From: Bacteroidaceae bacterium
GTDB lineage: Bacteria > Bacteroidota > Bacteroidia > Bacteroidales > Bacteroidaceae
Direction of reading: 5' to 3'
Assembly: GCA_024398475.1 (NCBI GenBank)
Contig: JAKSJB010000003.1
Coordinates: forward strand, 1-64,000
DNA: 64,000 nucleotides
The notes under the pieces are model-generated. The model was given only the letters and a program-made list of their open reading frames with translations. It searched no databases and was not told the DNA's origin. The translations under genes and the position numbers were made by a program. Of the stretch, positions 45,386 through 53,794 are shown one piece after another. Numbering within the stretch: the stretch's first letter is position 1; the number at the start of each line of letters is the position of its first letter.

Positions 45386-46339
45386 ATGAAGACTTTAAGA
45401 AACACATTAGCAATGTTGATGATCATGTTCGCAACTGCTACAGCAAGCGCACAGCCAATGAGTTACTATGCAATGCGTAACAATGCACGTTTCCTCACCG
45501 ACCGTATGGCATATACCCTGGGACTCAGTGCAGCACTCATCGATGACCTCTATCTCATAAACTACGACTATATATGCGGAGTCAACGACTATCTCGATGA
45601 CGTAGCAATGGGATACCGCTACGATGACTATATGGAAGTCCTGTATGCACGTGACTATGCACTCCGTCGTCTGCTTTCAGAACGTCAGTGGGCATTGCTT
45701 ATGACATACGACTACTTCTATCGTCCAATCTCATTCGTAAACCACAGATGGAGTTTCGGAATCTACGCACACGACCGTCGTCCAAACCACTTCTACTACG
45801 GAGTACCTCGTAGGTTCAACGACTATCACGGAGGTCATTTCTTCGGAGGCATGCGCCCAGGTCCTCACTATGACGGACGTCCAGGCGGACACCCAACCAA
45901 TCCACGTGTAGGTAGGGCAGGAGACATCAATCGTCCAGGCGGAATGGCACCGGGCAATCGTCCAGGCGACAATAACCACGCACGTCCTAACGGAACTCCA
46001 AATGCACGTCCTAACGCAGGTATGGAAGGTCGCCCCAACATAAACGCAAACCCTAACGTAAACGGACGTCCTAACGGAACTCCAAACGCACGTCCTAACG
46101 CAGGTATGGAAGGTCGTCCTAACATAAATGCAAACCCTAACTCAAATGCACGTCCAAACGCAGTTCCACGCACAAATACCAATGTTGCACCAAACCGTCC
46201 AAGCATGCCTACACGTTCAAGCAGCACCATGAGTGGCAGCCGTCCAAGTATGCCAAGCAGTTCAATGGGCAACCGTTCAGGAGGCAGTCGTGCCGGAGCA
46301 GGAAATCCAGGTGGAGGCCGTCCAATGGGCAGACGTTAA
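45386..46339 (+). CDS. Secreted protein with Asn/Pro/Gly/Arg-rich repeat tail
   Basis: A 317-aa protein with a signal peptide (about 1-22, ending TASAQ). An N-terminal region (about 25-145) is rich in Tyr, Asp and Arg. A long low-complexity tail (about 150-317) is rich in Gly, Pro, Asn and Arg. Within the tail a 28-residue unit (GTPNARPNAGMEGRPNINAN and eight more) occurs twice. The last ~40 residues are Ser/Gly/Arg-rich. The tail is basic and probably disordered, suggesting binding to polysaccharide, nucleic acid or cell-surface material. No family was recognised. Own promoter; convergent with the B12 operon. Confidence 0.75.
   Translation: MKTLRNTLAMLMIMFATATASAQPMSYYAMRNNARFLTDRMAYTLGLSAALIDDLYLINYDYICGVNDYLDDVAMGYRYDDYMEVLYARDYALRRLLSERQWALLMTYDYFYRPISFVNHRWSFGIYAHDRRPNHFYYGVPRRFNDYHGGHFFGGMRPGPHYDGRPGGHPTNPRVGRAGDINRPGGMAPGNRPGDNNHARPNGTPNARPNAGMEGRPNINANPNVNGRPNGTPNARPNAGMEGRPNINANPNSNARPNAVPRTNTNVAPNRPSMPTRSSSTMSGSRPSMPSSSMGNRSGGSRAGAGNPGGGRPMGRR
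45991..46158 (+). repeat. 84-bp tandem repeat inside the repeat-tailed gene
   Basis: Two 84-bp copies (45991-46074 and 46075-46158), with nearly identical first parts and a diverging end of the second copy. They encode the 28-residue protein repeat and keep the frame, so copy number could vary without breaking the gene. Confidence 0.85.
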
Positions 46340-46464
46340 TACAGCACTTTTTTGCAATAAACATATATTTAAATTCACTCCAAACACCGAAAGATTGTTT
46401 TTTAGGATGAAAGAAGGTCTGGCAGGAATGCCAGACCTTCTGATTTATCATAGTAGCATAGAAA

Positions 46465-47634
46465 CTACTTCCCGGGAATGAATGCAATCGCAGACGGAAT
46501 AACCCCCGTGACTGCCATCCATCTCCTCACACCCTGACTGTTGTAGCAATACACACGTCCCGGAGAAACATAGTCGCGTGCATCAGAAATAACGATATCA
46601 CCGTTCTCAGGATTGATGGATATACCGTATGGACACTGAATTTCAGAATCAGTACCGTCCGTGATGAATTTATCGGACACGATTTCATTCCTGTCTATAT
46701 CATATATAGCAAAGGTATTTGTATAACTATTGGCGACATAGTTCCATTCCGTACAGTACATATAGAGAGAATTACCGCAGACAGCCATATTGGTACAGGC
46801 CTCATCTATTACACCCTTCACCCTGTCAGTCACAGGATCAATAATACTGATGGTTGACGGAATATCCATATAGTTGCCCTGCGATGACACAAATATCTGA
46901 TTACGCCTGCTGTCATACTGCATGCCGAAGAGATTCACGGCAACCTCTATAGTACACTTGAGCGTGAATGTACTGAGGTCTATCACGGACACGGTATTGT
47001 CGTAGTCACCCCCATACATAGCCCTGTAGCCACCGGAATTTGCCACATAAAGTTTACCCTCAGCCACAGCCATCTGTTCTGGTTGGTAACCCACCTCACA
47101 CGTATCGGTCACGGTACAAGTCCTAGGGTCAATCCTCATGACCACTCCATGGCGGTCTGTAGGATCAGCACCAGCCTGTCCCACATAGGAAGATACATAG
47201 ACGTAACGGCCGTCATTGGCAAAATAGCGGCAATTGGGAACATCAATATCTGCTATCTTACGTGCCGTGTATACATCCGCCACTGTCACAAGGTTGGAAC
47301 CATTGACAGCAACATACAGTTTTCCATCGAACACATGCACGTCGTTACCAGTATCGCCTAATCCCATTACCGCACTCGGATTTGCATGAAGGAAAACATT
47401 GTTCTCGTATGCACCGCTCCTATATACAAAACGGTCGAATGTACAGTTATTGTTACCGAAATTACCTTGATTGAGAACATAAAATCCGGCAATGTCTTTC
47501 AGATTTTCAGCATCCGTAACCCAAACTGGGTCCGTGATGACTATTGGATCCTCATCATCGGAACACGAAAAAAGGGAGATGGCTGCCGATAACAGAAGCA
47601 CCATTACTGCCCCACCTAATTTGTTTGTTTTCAT
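46465..47634 (-). CDS. BtuG-like B12-binding beta-propeller lipoprotein (DUF5074/YncE-like)
   Basis: A 389-aa lipoprotein; lipobox ISLFSCSDDED places the lipid Cys near residue 24. The body is a YncE-type seven-bladed propeller with repeated VSVID-like strands: GKLYVAVNGSNLVTVAD, RIDPRTCTVTDTCEVGY, YDNTVSVIDLSTFTLKCTI and ISIIDPVTDRVKGVID. In Bacteroides, BtuG is a surface propeller that captures B12 and passes it to BtuB. The gene directly downstream of a riboswitch-controlled btuB fits that role. A short 8-bp array lies between the two genes. Binding itself is inferred. Confidence 0.82.
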   Translation of the reverse strand: MKTNKLGGAVMVLLLSAAISLFSCSDDEDPIVITDPVWVTDAENLKDIAGFYVLNQGNFGNNNCTFDRFVYRSGAYENNVFLHANPSAVMGLGDTGNDVHVFDGKLYVAVNGSNLVTVADVYTARKIADIDVPNCRYFANDGRYVYVSSYVGQAGADPTDRHGVVMRIDPRTCTVTDTCEVGYQPEQMAVAEGKLYVANSGGYRAMYGGDYDNTVSVIDLSTFTLKCTIEVAVNLFGMQYDSRRNQIFVSSQGNYMDIPSTISIIDPVTDRVKGVIDEACTNMAVCGNSLYMYCTEWNYVANSYTNTFAIYDIDRNEIVSDKFITDGTDSEIQCPYGISINPENGDIVISDARDYVSPGRVYCYNSQGVRRWMAVTGVIPSAIAFIPGK

Positions 47635-47696
47635 CTTCTATCTTATTTTTATTGTTGATAATAATATTGCTCATAGCCTCGAAATCCCGTAGTATT

Positions 47697-47721
47697 GTCG
47701 ACTCGTTGACTTGTTGATTCA
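47697..47721. repeat. 8-bp-period array between btuB and the btuG-like gene
   Basis: GTCGACTCG TTGACTTG TTGATTCA, about three units of the TTGACTYG array family, ending at the btuB stop codon. Confidence 0.75.
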
Positions 47722-49761
47722 TCACATCTCCAAAGTCAGTTTCACCTTATAGTTTCTGCCAGGCATAGGGTAGTTGAGCACCACCTCATACTGACGGTCC
47801 AGCAGGTTATTGATTTCCAAGGCACCCTTCAGCCTCATGTTCCCTACAGTAAAGGAACGGGTAATACCCATGTCGTGGGTGTACCATGGTTTCTCATAAT
47901 TCTCGGGCGTATTGGCCGACGTATGGTAACGTTCACCCACATAACTGAAACTATAGTTCAATCCCCAATATCCATATATGAGGTTGGCAGTAAGAGAACC
48001 ATTATGCCAGGGGATATAGGCAATCTGTCCCCTGTAGGTTCCCACCTTCGGATGATTGTCAGATGGATCGGAATAATCCTGAGCCTTCTGATAGGTATAT
48101 GCAGCCCCTATACCTAGAGCAAGCGACGGAGAGAACTGCCATTGAGCATTGACATTCAAATCCACACCATATATCCTCACCTCACCCAGATTCATCATCA
48201 TCCAGCGATACTGACCGTTACCTTTCGGTACGGCAATAATCTTATCCGTCACATTATTATAATATACGTCAACCTTGGCATCAATCCTGCTGAGCCAGCG
48301 CGAACTGAACGGTCTTGTATATTGCATGCCCAAGTCATACTGTATAGTATATTCAGGACGCAGGTTGATATTCCCCACATCAGTATAGTAAAGATCGTTG
48401 AACGTAGGCAAACGGAAAATCTTCTTATAGAACGCACGTATGCTCAGTTCATCCGTATGTCTGCCAGCCAAAGGCTTATACGACAGGAAAAACGCAGGAG
48501 TATAACGCGACATACGCCTGCTGTCGTCCACATAAGTACCCAGCATACTTGCCATGGCACGGAACCGGCCAATGGTGTAGGTAGAGGCAGTAGCCACGAG
48601 CAGCGTCGTTCGGTGAGGATTCACGAAATCCACAAGCGAAGCATCAAGCCAGTTATACTGCCAGTCGGCAGAAAGAGCCACATCCCAATCCTGAGTGATG
48701 GCATAGTGGTTGGCCAACGACACGTAAACCTCGTTCTGCCAGAAACGGTTGTCAATGTAGAACTGAGTCGTGTCCGGATTAAGGTAATGCATGTAGTCGT
48801 GGGCAAACTTCGCATTGACCATGAAGTCATACCCACCGAAAGACTTGCGGAAAGTACCCTGGGAGAAGAAGTTGCGGTCCCATTGCCGCTGTGAACGTTT
48901 CCACACATTATTTACAATCGCGCCGGGTATGCCCTTCTCCGAATCATAAAAATAGAGTCTTGCATTCCAGTAACCATCATATATCCTGCCCGACAGTCCA
49001 CCCTCAAGTCTGAGAGCATGAACATCACCGTTCTGACGAGTGGCAGTAGTGTCCCATGCAACCGAACCATCAGCAAAGACCTTGCGGTAGCGAAACCTGT
49101 ACTTACCGTCCGCTGCGGTATATTCAGCATTAACCGACAGAGACACATCATCGCTCAGTCGCTGTTCCCACAGCAGGGACGGATTGACCAACCCAAACGA
49201 ACCTGTACGGAACGTAGCCTTCAAGTTGAAGTCCTTACCCTCATCAAACTTAGGTCGGCGTGAACGCAGATACACCGTACCCGAACTGCCGTAATCCCTG
49301 GCAGGTTGGAATATACCCGATTTCTGACCGTTATAGAGACTGATCTCCTCAATGTTGTCGAGAGAAAACCTACCGAGGTCAATCTGTCCGTTCTGCGCAT
49401 TACCCAACTGAATGCCGTCGTAGAACACACCCATGTGATGAGTACCCATCGAACGTATATCCACCGTCTTCAATCCACCCACACCACCGTAATCCTTAAT
49501 CTGCACACCAGAGAAATAACGGATGGCATCGGCAACCGAAAAAGAATTGAGCGACTGCAGCCGTTCCCCCGTCAGCGACTGAGCAGGAACAATATCCTTA
49601 GCCCTGTCAGACAATACCGACACTTCAGGAATGGCATACACCGAATCCGTCATACCCACCTCCTGGGCACAGACTCCCGAAATGCCGACCTGCAGAGACC
49701 ACAGGCACACAGACATAAAAGCATACAACACCCATGACGGATGAAATGATTGATTGTACAT
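47722..49761 (-). CDS. btuB: BtuB-like TonB-dependent cobalamin receptor
   Basis: A 679-aa outer-membrane receptor. A signal peptide (about 1-32) is followed by a plug domain with SVYAIPEVSVLSDRAKDIVP and DAIRYFSGVQIKDYGGVGG, then IRSMGTHHMGVFYDGIQLGN. A 22-strand barrel ends NYKVKLTLEM. It is much shorter than SusC transporters and lacks their N-terminal extension, as expected for BtuB. The cobalamin riboswitch in its leader supports B12 or another corrinoid as the ligand and predicts repression when B12 is plentiful. Followed by the BtuG-like lipoprotein gene. Confidence 0.92.
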   Translation of the reverse strand: MYNQSFHPSWVLYAFMSVCLWSLQVGISGVCAQEVGMTDSVYAIPEVSVLSDRAKDIVPAQSLTGERLQSLNSFSVADAIRYFSGVQIKDYGGVGGLKTVDIRSMGTHHMGVFYDGIQLGNAQNGQIDLGRFSLDNIEEISLYNGQKSGIFQPARDYGSSGTVYLRSRRPKFDEGKDFNLKATFRTGSFGLVNPSLLWEQRLSDDVSLSVNAEYTAADGKYRFRYRKVFADGSVAWDTTATRQNGDVHALRLEGGLSGRIYDGYWNARLYFYDSEKGIPGAIVNNVWKRSQRQWDRNFFSQGTFRKSFGGYDFMVNAKFAHDYMHYLNPDTTQFYIDNRFWQNEVYVSLANHYAITQDWDVALSADWQYNWLDASLVDFVNPHRTTLLVATASTYTIGRFRAMASMLGTYVDDSRRMSRYTPAFFLSYKPLAGRHTDELSIRAFYKKIFRLPTFNDLYYTDVGNINLRPEYTIQYDLGMQYTRPFSSRWLSRIDAKVDVYYNNVTDKIIAVPKGNGQYRWMMMNLGEVRIYGVDLNVNAQWQFSPSLALGIGAAYTYQKAQDYSDPSDNHPKVGTYRGQIAYIPWHNGSLTANLIYGYWGLNYSFSYVGERYHTSANTPENYEKPWYTHDMGITRSFTVGNMRLKGALEINNLLDRQYEVVLNYPMPGRNYKVKLTLEM

Positions 49762-49855
49762 TTTGACTTAATGCTTAAATAATCCTCGTTATGAGCATCA
49801 ACTATCGAATATAACGATTTCAATCCATTCCCCTTCACTATGGAGACCATCGAAA

Positions 49856-50018
49856 CCGGCAGAAAGTAGGTCTTCTGACTTGTTGCGCTGATTGCCAATA
49901 CCTTCCCAAACCAAGTAACAATACTCAAAAGGTTCAGTGGCGATAAGTAAGCAATCAACCGAAATGCAACTTACAGCAGCGGGACTGTTCAGGACTTTCA
50001 CCTGATTCCCTTGACTTT
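49856..50018 (-). promoter_or_regulatory. Cobalamin (AdoCbl-type) riboswitch
   Basis: On the minus strand the conserved blocks appear in order: GGGAATCAGGTGAAAGTCC, TGAACAGTCCCGCTGCTGT (the B12 box), CGCCACTG, TTGGGAAGGTATTGGCAA and AGTCAGAAGACCTACTTTCTG. These define the cobalamin riboswitch class. It begins a few bases after the predicted start of transcription and ends about 95 bp before btuB. Confidence 0.95.
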
Positions 50019-50025
50019 TGCGCTG

Positions 50026-50033
50026 CAAAGTTA
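50026..50033 (-). promoter_or_regulatory. btuB promoter -7 box
   Basis: Minus-strand TAACTTTG followed by CAGCGCAAAA, immediately upstream of the riboswitch. Confidence 0.75.
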
Positions 50034-50181
50034 AGAAATAAAAACCGTAAACCACTACAAGCCACCCAACAAATATGAATAAAAAGAAGTCAAAACCGCA
50101 AAATGACATATATTTTACCATAAAAATGAGCAAAACGCAGAAAAATCCACCGTAATCAATTGTCAGTAATAAATTTATTGC

Positions 50182-50189
50182 TACCTTTG
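50182..50189 (+). promoter_or_regulatory. rpsO promoter -7 box
   Basis: TACCTTTG followed by CATCCG, 57 bp before the rpsO start. Confidence 0.75.
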
Positions 50190-50246
50190 CATCCGCTTTG
50201 AAGAAAGCAATGAATGAAATTATTAATTATTTAATCACAAAGTTCT

Positions 50247-50516
50247 ATGTACTTAGATTCAGCTAAGAAGCAAGAAATCTTTAGTCAGTACGGAAAGTCT
50301 AACACTGATACTGGTTCATGCGAGAGCCAGATTGCTTTGTTTTCATACCGTATCGACCGTTTGACCGAGCACGTCAAGGCCAATCACAAAGATTATAGCA
50401 CAAACAGAGCTCTTGTTAAATTGGTAGGTCAGCGTCGCAGTTTGTTGAACTATCTCAAGAACAAGGACATTGAGCGCTACCGCGCAATCGTCAAGGCTCT
50501 CGGTCTCCGTAAGTAA
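50247..50516 (+). CDS. rpsO: 30S ribosomal protein S15
   Basis: An 89-aa primary 16S rRNA-binding protein of the 30S platform. The motif GSCESQIALFSYRIDRLTEHVKANHKD and the later LVGQRRSLLNYLKNKDIERY are family-diagnostic. It is a single-gene unit with its own promoter and a terminator 30 bp after the stop. S15 often controls its own translation through its leader; the short leader here was not resolved into a known fold. Confidence 0.98.
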   Translation: MYLDSAKKQEIFSQYGKSNTDTGSCESQIALFSYRIDRLTEHVKANHKDYSTNRALVKLVGQRRSLLNYLKNKDIERYRAIVKALGLRK

Positions 50517-50546
50517 TCAACCTACGGCAAAAGACTGGAAACGAAA

Positions 50547-50582
50547 AGCCATGTTCCACATCAGGAACGTGGCTGTTTTTTT
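50547..50582 (+). terminator. rpsO terminator
   Basis: AGCCATGTTCC and GGAACGTGGCT pair with a six-base loop (one G-T-type pair), followed by GTTTTTTTG. Confidence 0.92.
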
Positions 50583-50742
50583 GTCCATCACCCAGAAATG
50601 TGTCGCTGTGCTCGCACACGGAAAAAACACAAAAAAACGGTAAAAATCCGTGTGTTCGACAACGTTAATTGATTATTATCAACAAAACAATGTTATTTTA
50701 CATAAAAAGGCACTATTTGTTTTGCATCTGTCAGAAAACCCC

Positions 50743-50750
50743 TACCTTTG
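50743..50750 (+). promoter_or_regulatory. Promoter -7 box of a candidate small RNA
   Basis: TACCTTTG followed by CATCG, with TTTG at about 50720-50723 and a 19-bp spacer. It is among the best promoter matches in the window. Confidence 0.8.
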
Positions 50751-50756
50751 CATCGT

Positions 50757-51000
50757 CAAACGAAAAGAGTTCGTAAGACAAACTGAAAAAGACTCAATAA
50801 GTAACCAGATATTTATAACGGTTTTAGTTGAAGAAATAAAAGGTTTATTGTTAATAAGGATATCAATAGGTATTAAGTAAGGTAATTTTTTCAGTAAGTA
50901 TTAAGTTAAGGTAAAAGATTGTAAAAAGGATTTGATTAGGTATTAATTTTAAGGTTAGTAATGAAGAAGAGGCACTAGTGATAGTCCCTCTTTATTTTTT
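50757..51000 (+). ncRNA. Candidate small RNA of about 240 nt
   Basis: A strong promoter and a terminator hairpin (AGAGG-C-ACTA / TAGT-C-CCTCT at 50968-50991, then TTATTTTTT) enclose a sequence with no start-codon-led ORF of note. It contains three imperfect copies of GGTATTAAGTAAGGTAA-like sequence (near 50868, 50898 and 50938). No known RNA family was recognised. Confidence 0.55.
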
Positions 51001-51004
51001 TATA

Positions 51005-51205
51005 GGGGTGCTCTATAAATTACCTTTTAGATGATTTTGAGAATTTTCTTTTGCAGATTGCTGCCATGAGTGAAGGAGCAATGCGGGCATTGTGACTGAA
51101 TGAAAGACAGCCAGATGCATAGAAAAAATCAAAAGTATCAAAACAGCAATGTACACCCATAATTTGTTAATGTTTATTTTTTGCGGGGAATTAATAGAAC
51201 ACCCC
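51005..51205. mobile_element. MITE-like element with inverted ends
   Basis: The ends are GGGGTGCTCTATAAATTACC on the left and, read in reverse complement, GGGGTGTTCTATTAATTCC on the right. Both are flanked by TATA (51001-51004 and 51206-51209), as expected for a target-site duplication. The 201 bp body has no ORF, so it would need a transposase supplied elsewhere. Confidence 0.65.
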
Positions 51206-51209
51206 TATA

Positions 51210-51405
51210 TATACCCTCATTCAATTTCATGTTTGGTTCCGGTATGTTTTCAGTCAACACCCATCCCGCTATCCCCTTCAACAGATATGAGAAACAGATC
51301 TGATATGAAACTGCAATCAAAATAATAAATCAGGGAATTGCGATTGTTCTTTTATGCGAGACAGATAATTTATAGACATTGCTTGCAGTTATTAAAGAAA
51401 AAACT
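51210..51405. other. Spacer before the lipoprotein gene
   Basis: About 200 bp with no gene or recognisable structure, ending at the promoter of the next gene. Confidence 0.5.
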
Positions 51406-51413
51406 TAACTTTG
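51406..51413 (+). promoter_or_regulatory. Promoter -7 box of the novel lipoprotein gene
   Basis: TAACTTTG followed by CGACATC, with TTGC at 51383-51386, 19 bp upstream; 56 bp before the start codon. Confidence 0.75.
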
Positions 51414-51469
51414 CGACATCAATCACCATAGTTAAACGCAATTCGTTGCACTAACATAAAATAAAAAAA

Positions 51470-53335
51470 ATGAAAAAAACACTCTTTCTCCTTGCTGCAA
51501 TACTCTGCCTTGTAGGGTGCAGCGACGACGATTCCCTTAACAACGAATCGAAAATAGACTACCCAGACATCATATCAGGTGTATGGACAGACTTCCTTCT
51601 ATTTGACGGAACGGAACGAAATATAACCTTCGTTGACAGTACGCATACAGCACACTATTCCGCCGGGTACTATTCTGAAGAACGTTTCGTGGAAGAACTC
51701 GATGTACCTTTCAATTACGACAGAAGCAAGGGCGAAGTGGTGCTCGACTTTAGCGGCATAAGAAACAGGCAGGACATAAAGGAAATCGATTTCTCATTCA
51801 TATCGAAAGACGACATGCTGGGCATCATTGCTTACAACGACGCTTCGATGAAGAAGGACACCCTGTTGCTCACCTTCCTGTGTGAGGAATTCTCATTTTG
51901 GTCAAGCTCCACCTCGCAGGAATCATTAAAGGGAATGTATGACGAAACTTGCGGGCCTAACAGTCCAGAAGACCTCATGGGTCCTCTGGATTGGGAAAAT
52001 CCGTTTTTAACCACTGAAGGTGCCGAAGTGAAGTCGAGGAGCATCACCGTGACTGCAATGCTGACGTGGGTGGGCAAGCAGATAGGAACCGCTGCAGCAA
52101 TGAAACTGTCGGGATATGGCATTGACAAGATATTGCAGCAGATAATTCCCAACTATGACGAAACCGGAAATAATATCAAGAAGATCGTTCAGGACATGGA
52201 CATCATAAAAGGCAAACTCGATGAAATCAACGATAAGATTGACCAATTGGCAAAGCAGGGCCGCATACAGGAAGCCACGAAGAACCTTACCGACCGCAAC
52301 GACAGGTACTACGACCTGTGCATAAGCATAGATGAGGCGATGAAAATGATAGACGCAGCCGTGCAGGATTCGACCAATTCAGCCGCCAGCGATAGCACCA
52401 TCATCACCAATGCCATACTCGAATGGGGCGATGGAATGTACCATGACAACAAGAGGGTAAATGCCGCCAAGGTGTATGTCACAAAGTCACTACAGGCATA
52501 CGGCAGTTACTCCTACCCAGAACTCTACGACATCTTCGCCTACGAGACCAACGACTGGGAAAGCAAGGGATACGAATGGCGTGATATGTTGCGTACTACC
52601 GACATGGCGCTCGTCAGTTCTGCCGCAGAACTCACTGCACTCTATTGGATTCTGAAGAACAAGATTAATCCGGATGCCGTGACAGATAAAATCGTGAAGA
52701 CGCAGCTCCAGGATCTTCTCACCACCATTGGCAACATGGATACGCTATACTCCAGCAATCCCGTGGAACGCCATCCCGACCAGATGATCAGTCAGATTTC
52801 GGGCTTCCATTTCGTATTCGACAAGAAAGTCGAATGGCGTAACCTTAAGAATCCGACATGGTATCCGAAGAACACCACGAGACCAATCTCCGTTGAAGCA
52901 CTCGTATATGGCGGTGGTCCCGATGCCTCGAGGGTAGGAAAGGAACGCTTCCTGACAGAAAATGAATACAACAAACTGTGCAGTTACTACTCTTCTTCAG
53001 GTGGAAGCGTGCTGCAGATGTTCAAAGAAATAGGCTTCGACGTCAACACAACAGCCGATTTGAACGATTCCAGGGCAATGATGGTATTACCAAATGGAGC
53101 ATATTATACTCCAACAATCGCCCTTGACCGCAATGACTATGTATATTTCAATGCAGCCATCAATAACAGTTCAAGGAAGAAGGAAACAGGAGTCAAGGTA
53201 GGCGAGATATATGCTCCGCTGGTAACCAATGGCGATTGGTGGCATAACTTCTTAACCAACGAAAAGTATTTCAGCCACTACGTAAATTACGAGAATCACA
53301 CTTGGTTCAATCTGTGTGTACTCAAAAGACAGTAA
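51470..53335 (+). CDS. Large lipoprotein of unknown function with coiled coil
   Basis: A 621-aa lipoprotein; lipobox LCLVGC with Cys17 followed by SDDD, a composition often linked to surface export in Bacteroidetes. Residues about 25-140 look beta-rich. At about 190-226 lies a moderately hydrophobic helix (TVTAMLTWVGKQIGTAAAMK). A coiled coil follows at about 240-275 (IIKGKLDEINDKIDQLAKQG), and a C-terminal domain (about 440-621) is rich in aromatic residues and Gly. No family was recognised. The hydrophobic helix plus coiled coil is reminiscent of alpha-helical pore-forming proteins, but this is weak inference. Single-gene unit with promoter and terminator. Confidence 0.8.
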   Translation: MKKTLFLLAAILCLVGCSDDDSLNNESKIDYPDIISGVWTDFLLFDGTERNITFVDSTHTAHYSAGYYSEERFVEELDVPFNYDRSKGEVVLDFSGIRNRQDIKEIDFSFISKDDMLGIIAYNDASMKKDTLLLTFLCEEFSFWSSSTSQESLKGMYDETCGPNSPEDLMGPLDWENPFLTTEGAEVKSRSITVTAMLTWVGKQIGTAAAMKLSGYGIDKILQQIIPNYDETGNNIKKIVQDMDIIKGKLDEINDKIDQLAKQGRIQEATKNLTDRNDRYYDLCISIDEAMKMIDAAVQDSTNSAASDSTIITNAILEWGDGMYHDNKRVNAAKVYVTKSLQAYGSYSYPELYDIFAYETNDWESKGYEWRDMLRTTDMALVSSAAELTALYWILKNKINPDAVTDKIVKTQLQDLLTTIGNMDTLYSSNPVERHPDQMISQISGFHFVFDKKVEWRNLKNPTWYPKNTTRPISVEALVYGGGPDASRVGKERFLTENEYNKLCSYYSSSGGSVLQMFKEIGFDVNTTADLNDSRAMMVLPNGAYYTPTIALDRNDYVYFNAAINNSSRKKETGVKVGEIYAPLVTNGDWWHNFLTNEKYFSHYVNYENHTWFNLCVLKRQ

Positions 53336-53377
53336 GGCGCATCTTTATTAATATGAACCAAAGAGTTCCCTAATTGG

Positions 53378-53424
53378 GTAGGAGGTAAATGCTAATCATA
53401 AAAGGCAATTGCCTCCTACTTTTA
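53378..53424 (+). terminator. Terminator of the lipoprotein gene
   Basis: GTAGGAGGTAA and TTGCCTCCTAC pair as an 11-bp stem (one G-T-type pair), followed by TTTTAC; 42 bp after the stop. Confidence 0.8.
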
Positions 53425-53575
53425 CATTTACCGCCCCCTACCAGTACGTGCCGTCGGCATACGGCGATTTAGCGCTTTCTCATCCTACGATTTGTGGCAA
53501 GTTGTTTTCAGCTATCACTCCCACTCTATTGTAGGATTCCGCCCTATCGTCGCGTTCGCGCTGGGCGAACATAAA

Positions 53576-53608
53576 AAAGGGATGCATCACATCTGGATGC
53601 ATCCCTTT
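53576..53608 (-). terminator. tRNA-Asn terminator
   Basis: AAAGGGATGCATC and GATGCATCCCTTT form a perfect 13-bp stem with a seven-base loop, followed by T residues on the minus strand, 7 bp past the tRNA. Confidence 0.9.
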
Positions 53609-53615
53609 GTATGTG

Positions 53616-53689
53616 CGCTTCAGGATGGGCTTGAACCAACGACCCCATGATTAACAGTCATGTGCTCTAACCAACTGAGCTACTGAAGC
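53616..53689 (-). tRNA. tRNA-Asn (GTT anticodon)
   Basis: Acceptor GCTTCAG/CTGAAGC; anticodon arm CATGA-CTGTTAA-TCATG with anticodon GTT; discriminator G; CCA not encoded. Stand-alone gene with its own promoter and terminator. Confidence 0.95.
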
Positions 53690-53702
53690 GGATTTGCGGA
53701 TG

Positions 53703-53710
53703 CAAAGATA
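53703..53710 (-). promoter_or_regulatory. tRNA-Asn promoter -7 box
   Basis: Minus-strand TATCTTTG followed by CATCCGCAAA, a close match to the extended motif at tRNA-Gln. Confidence 0.75.
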
Positions 53711-53794
53711 AGGAAAATGCATTACATGGCAATACGCTTTTACCACTTTTTTCGTGATTTCCCCATATATTTCCTGCATCCGTGCTGTTTTGCA

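Noticed and set aside
45991..46158. Repeats in the repeat-tailed gene as a CRISPR-like array
   Set aside because: There are only two 84-bp copies, in frame within a gene, with no spacers and no cas genes.
48142..48894. 250-codon frame opposite btuB
   Set aside because: Antisense to a complete TonB receptor with matching motifs; no promoter and no family resemblance.
50650..50880. 76-codon frame across the small-RNA promoter
   Set aside because: It starts upstream of the predicted transcription start, so its message would not be made from that promoter; no family match.
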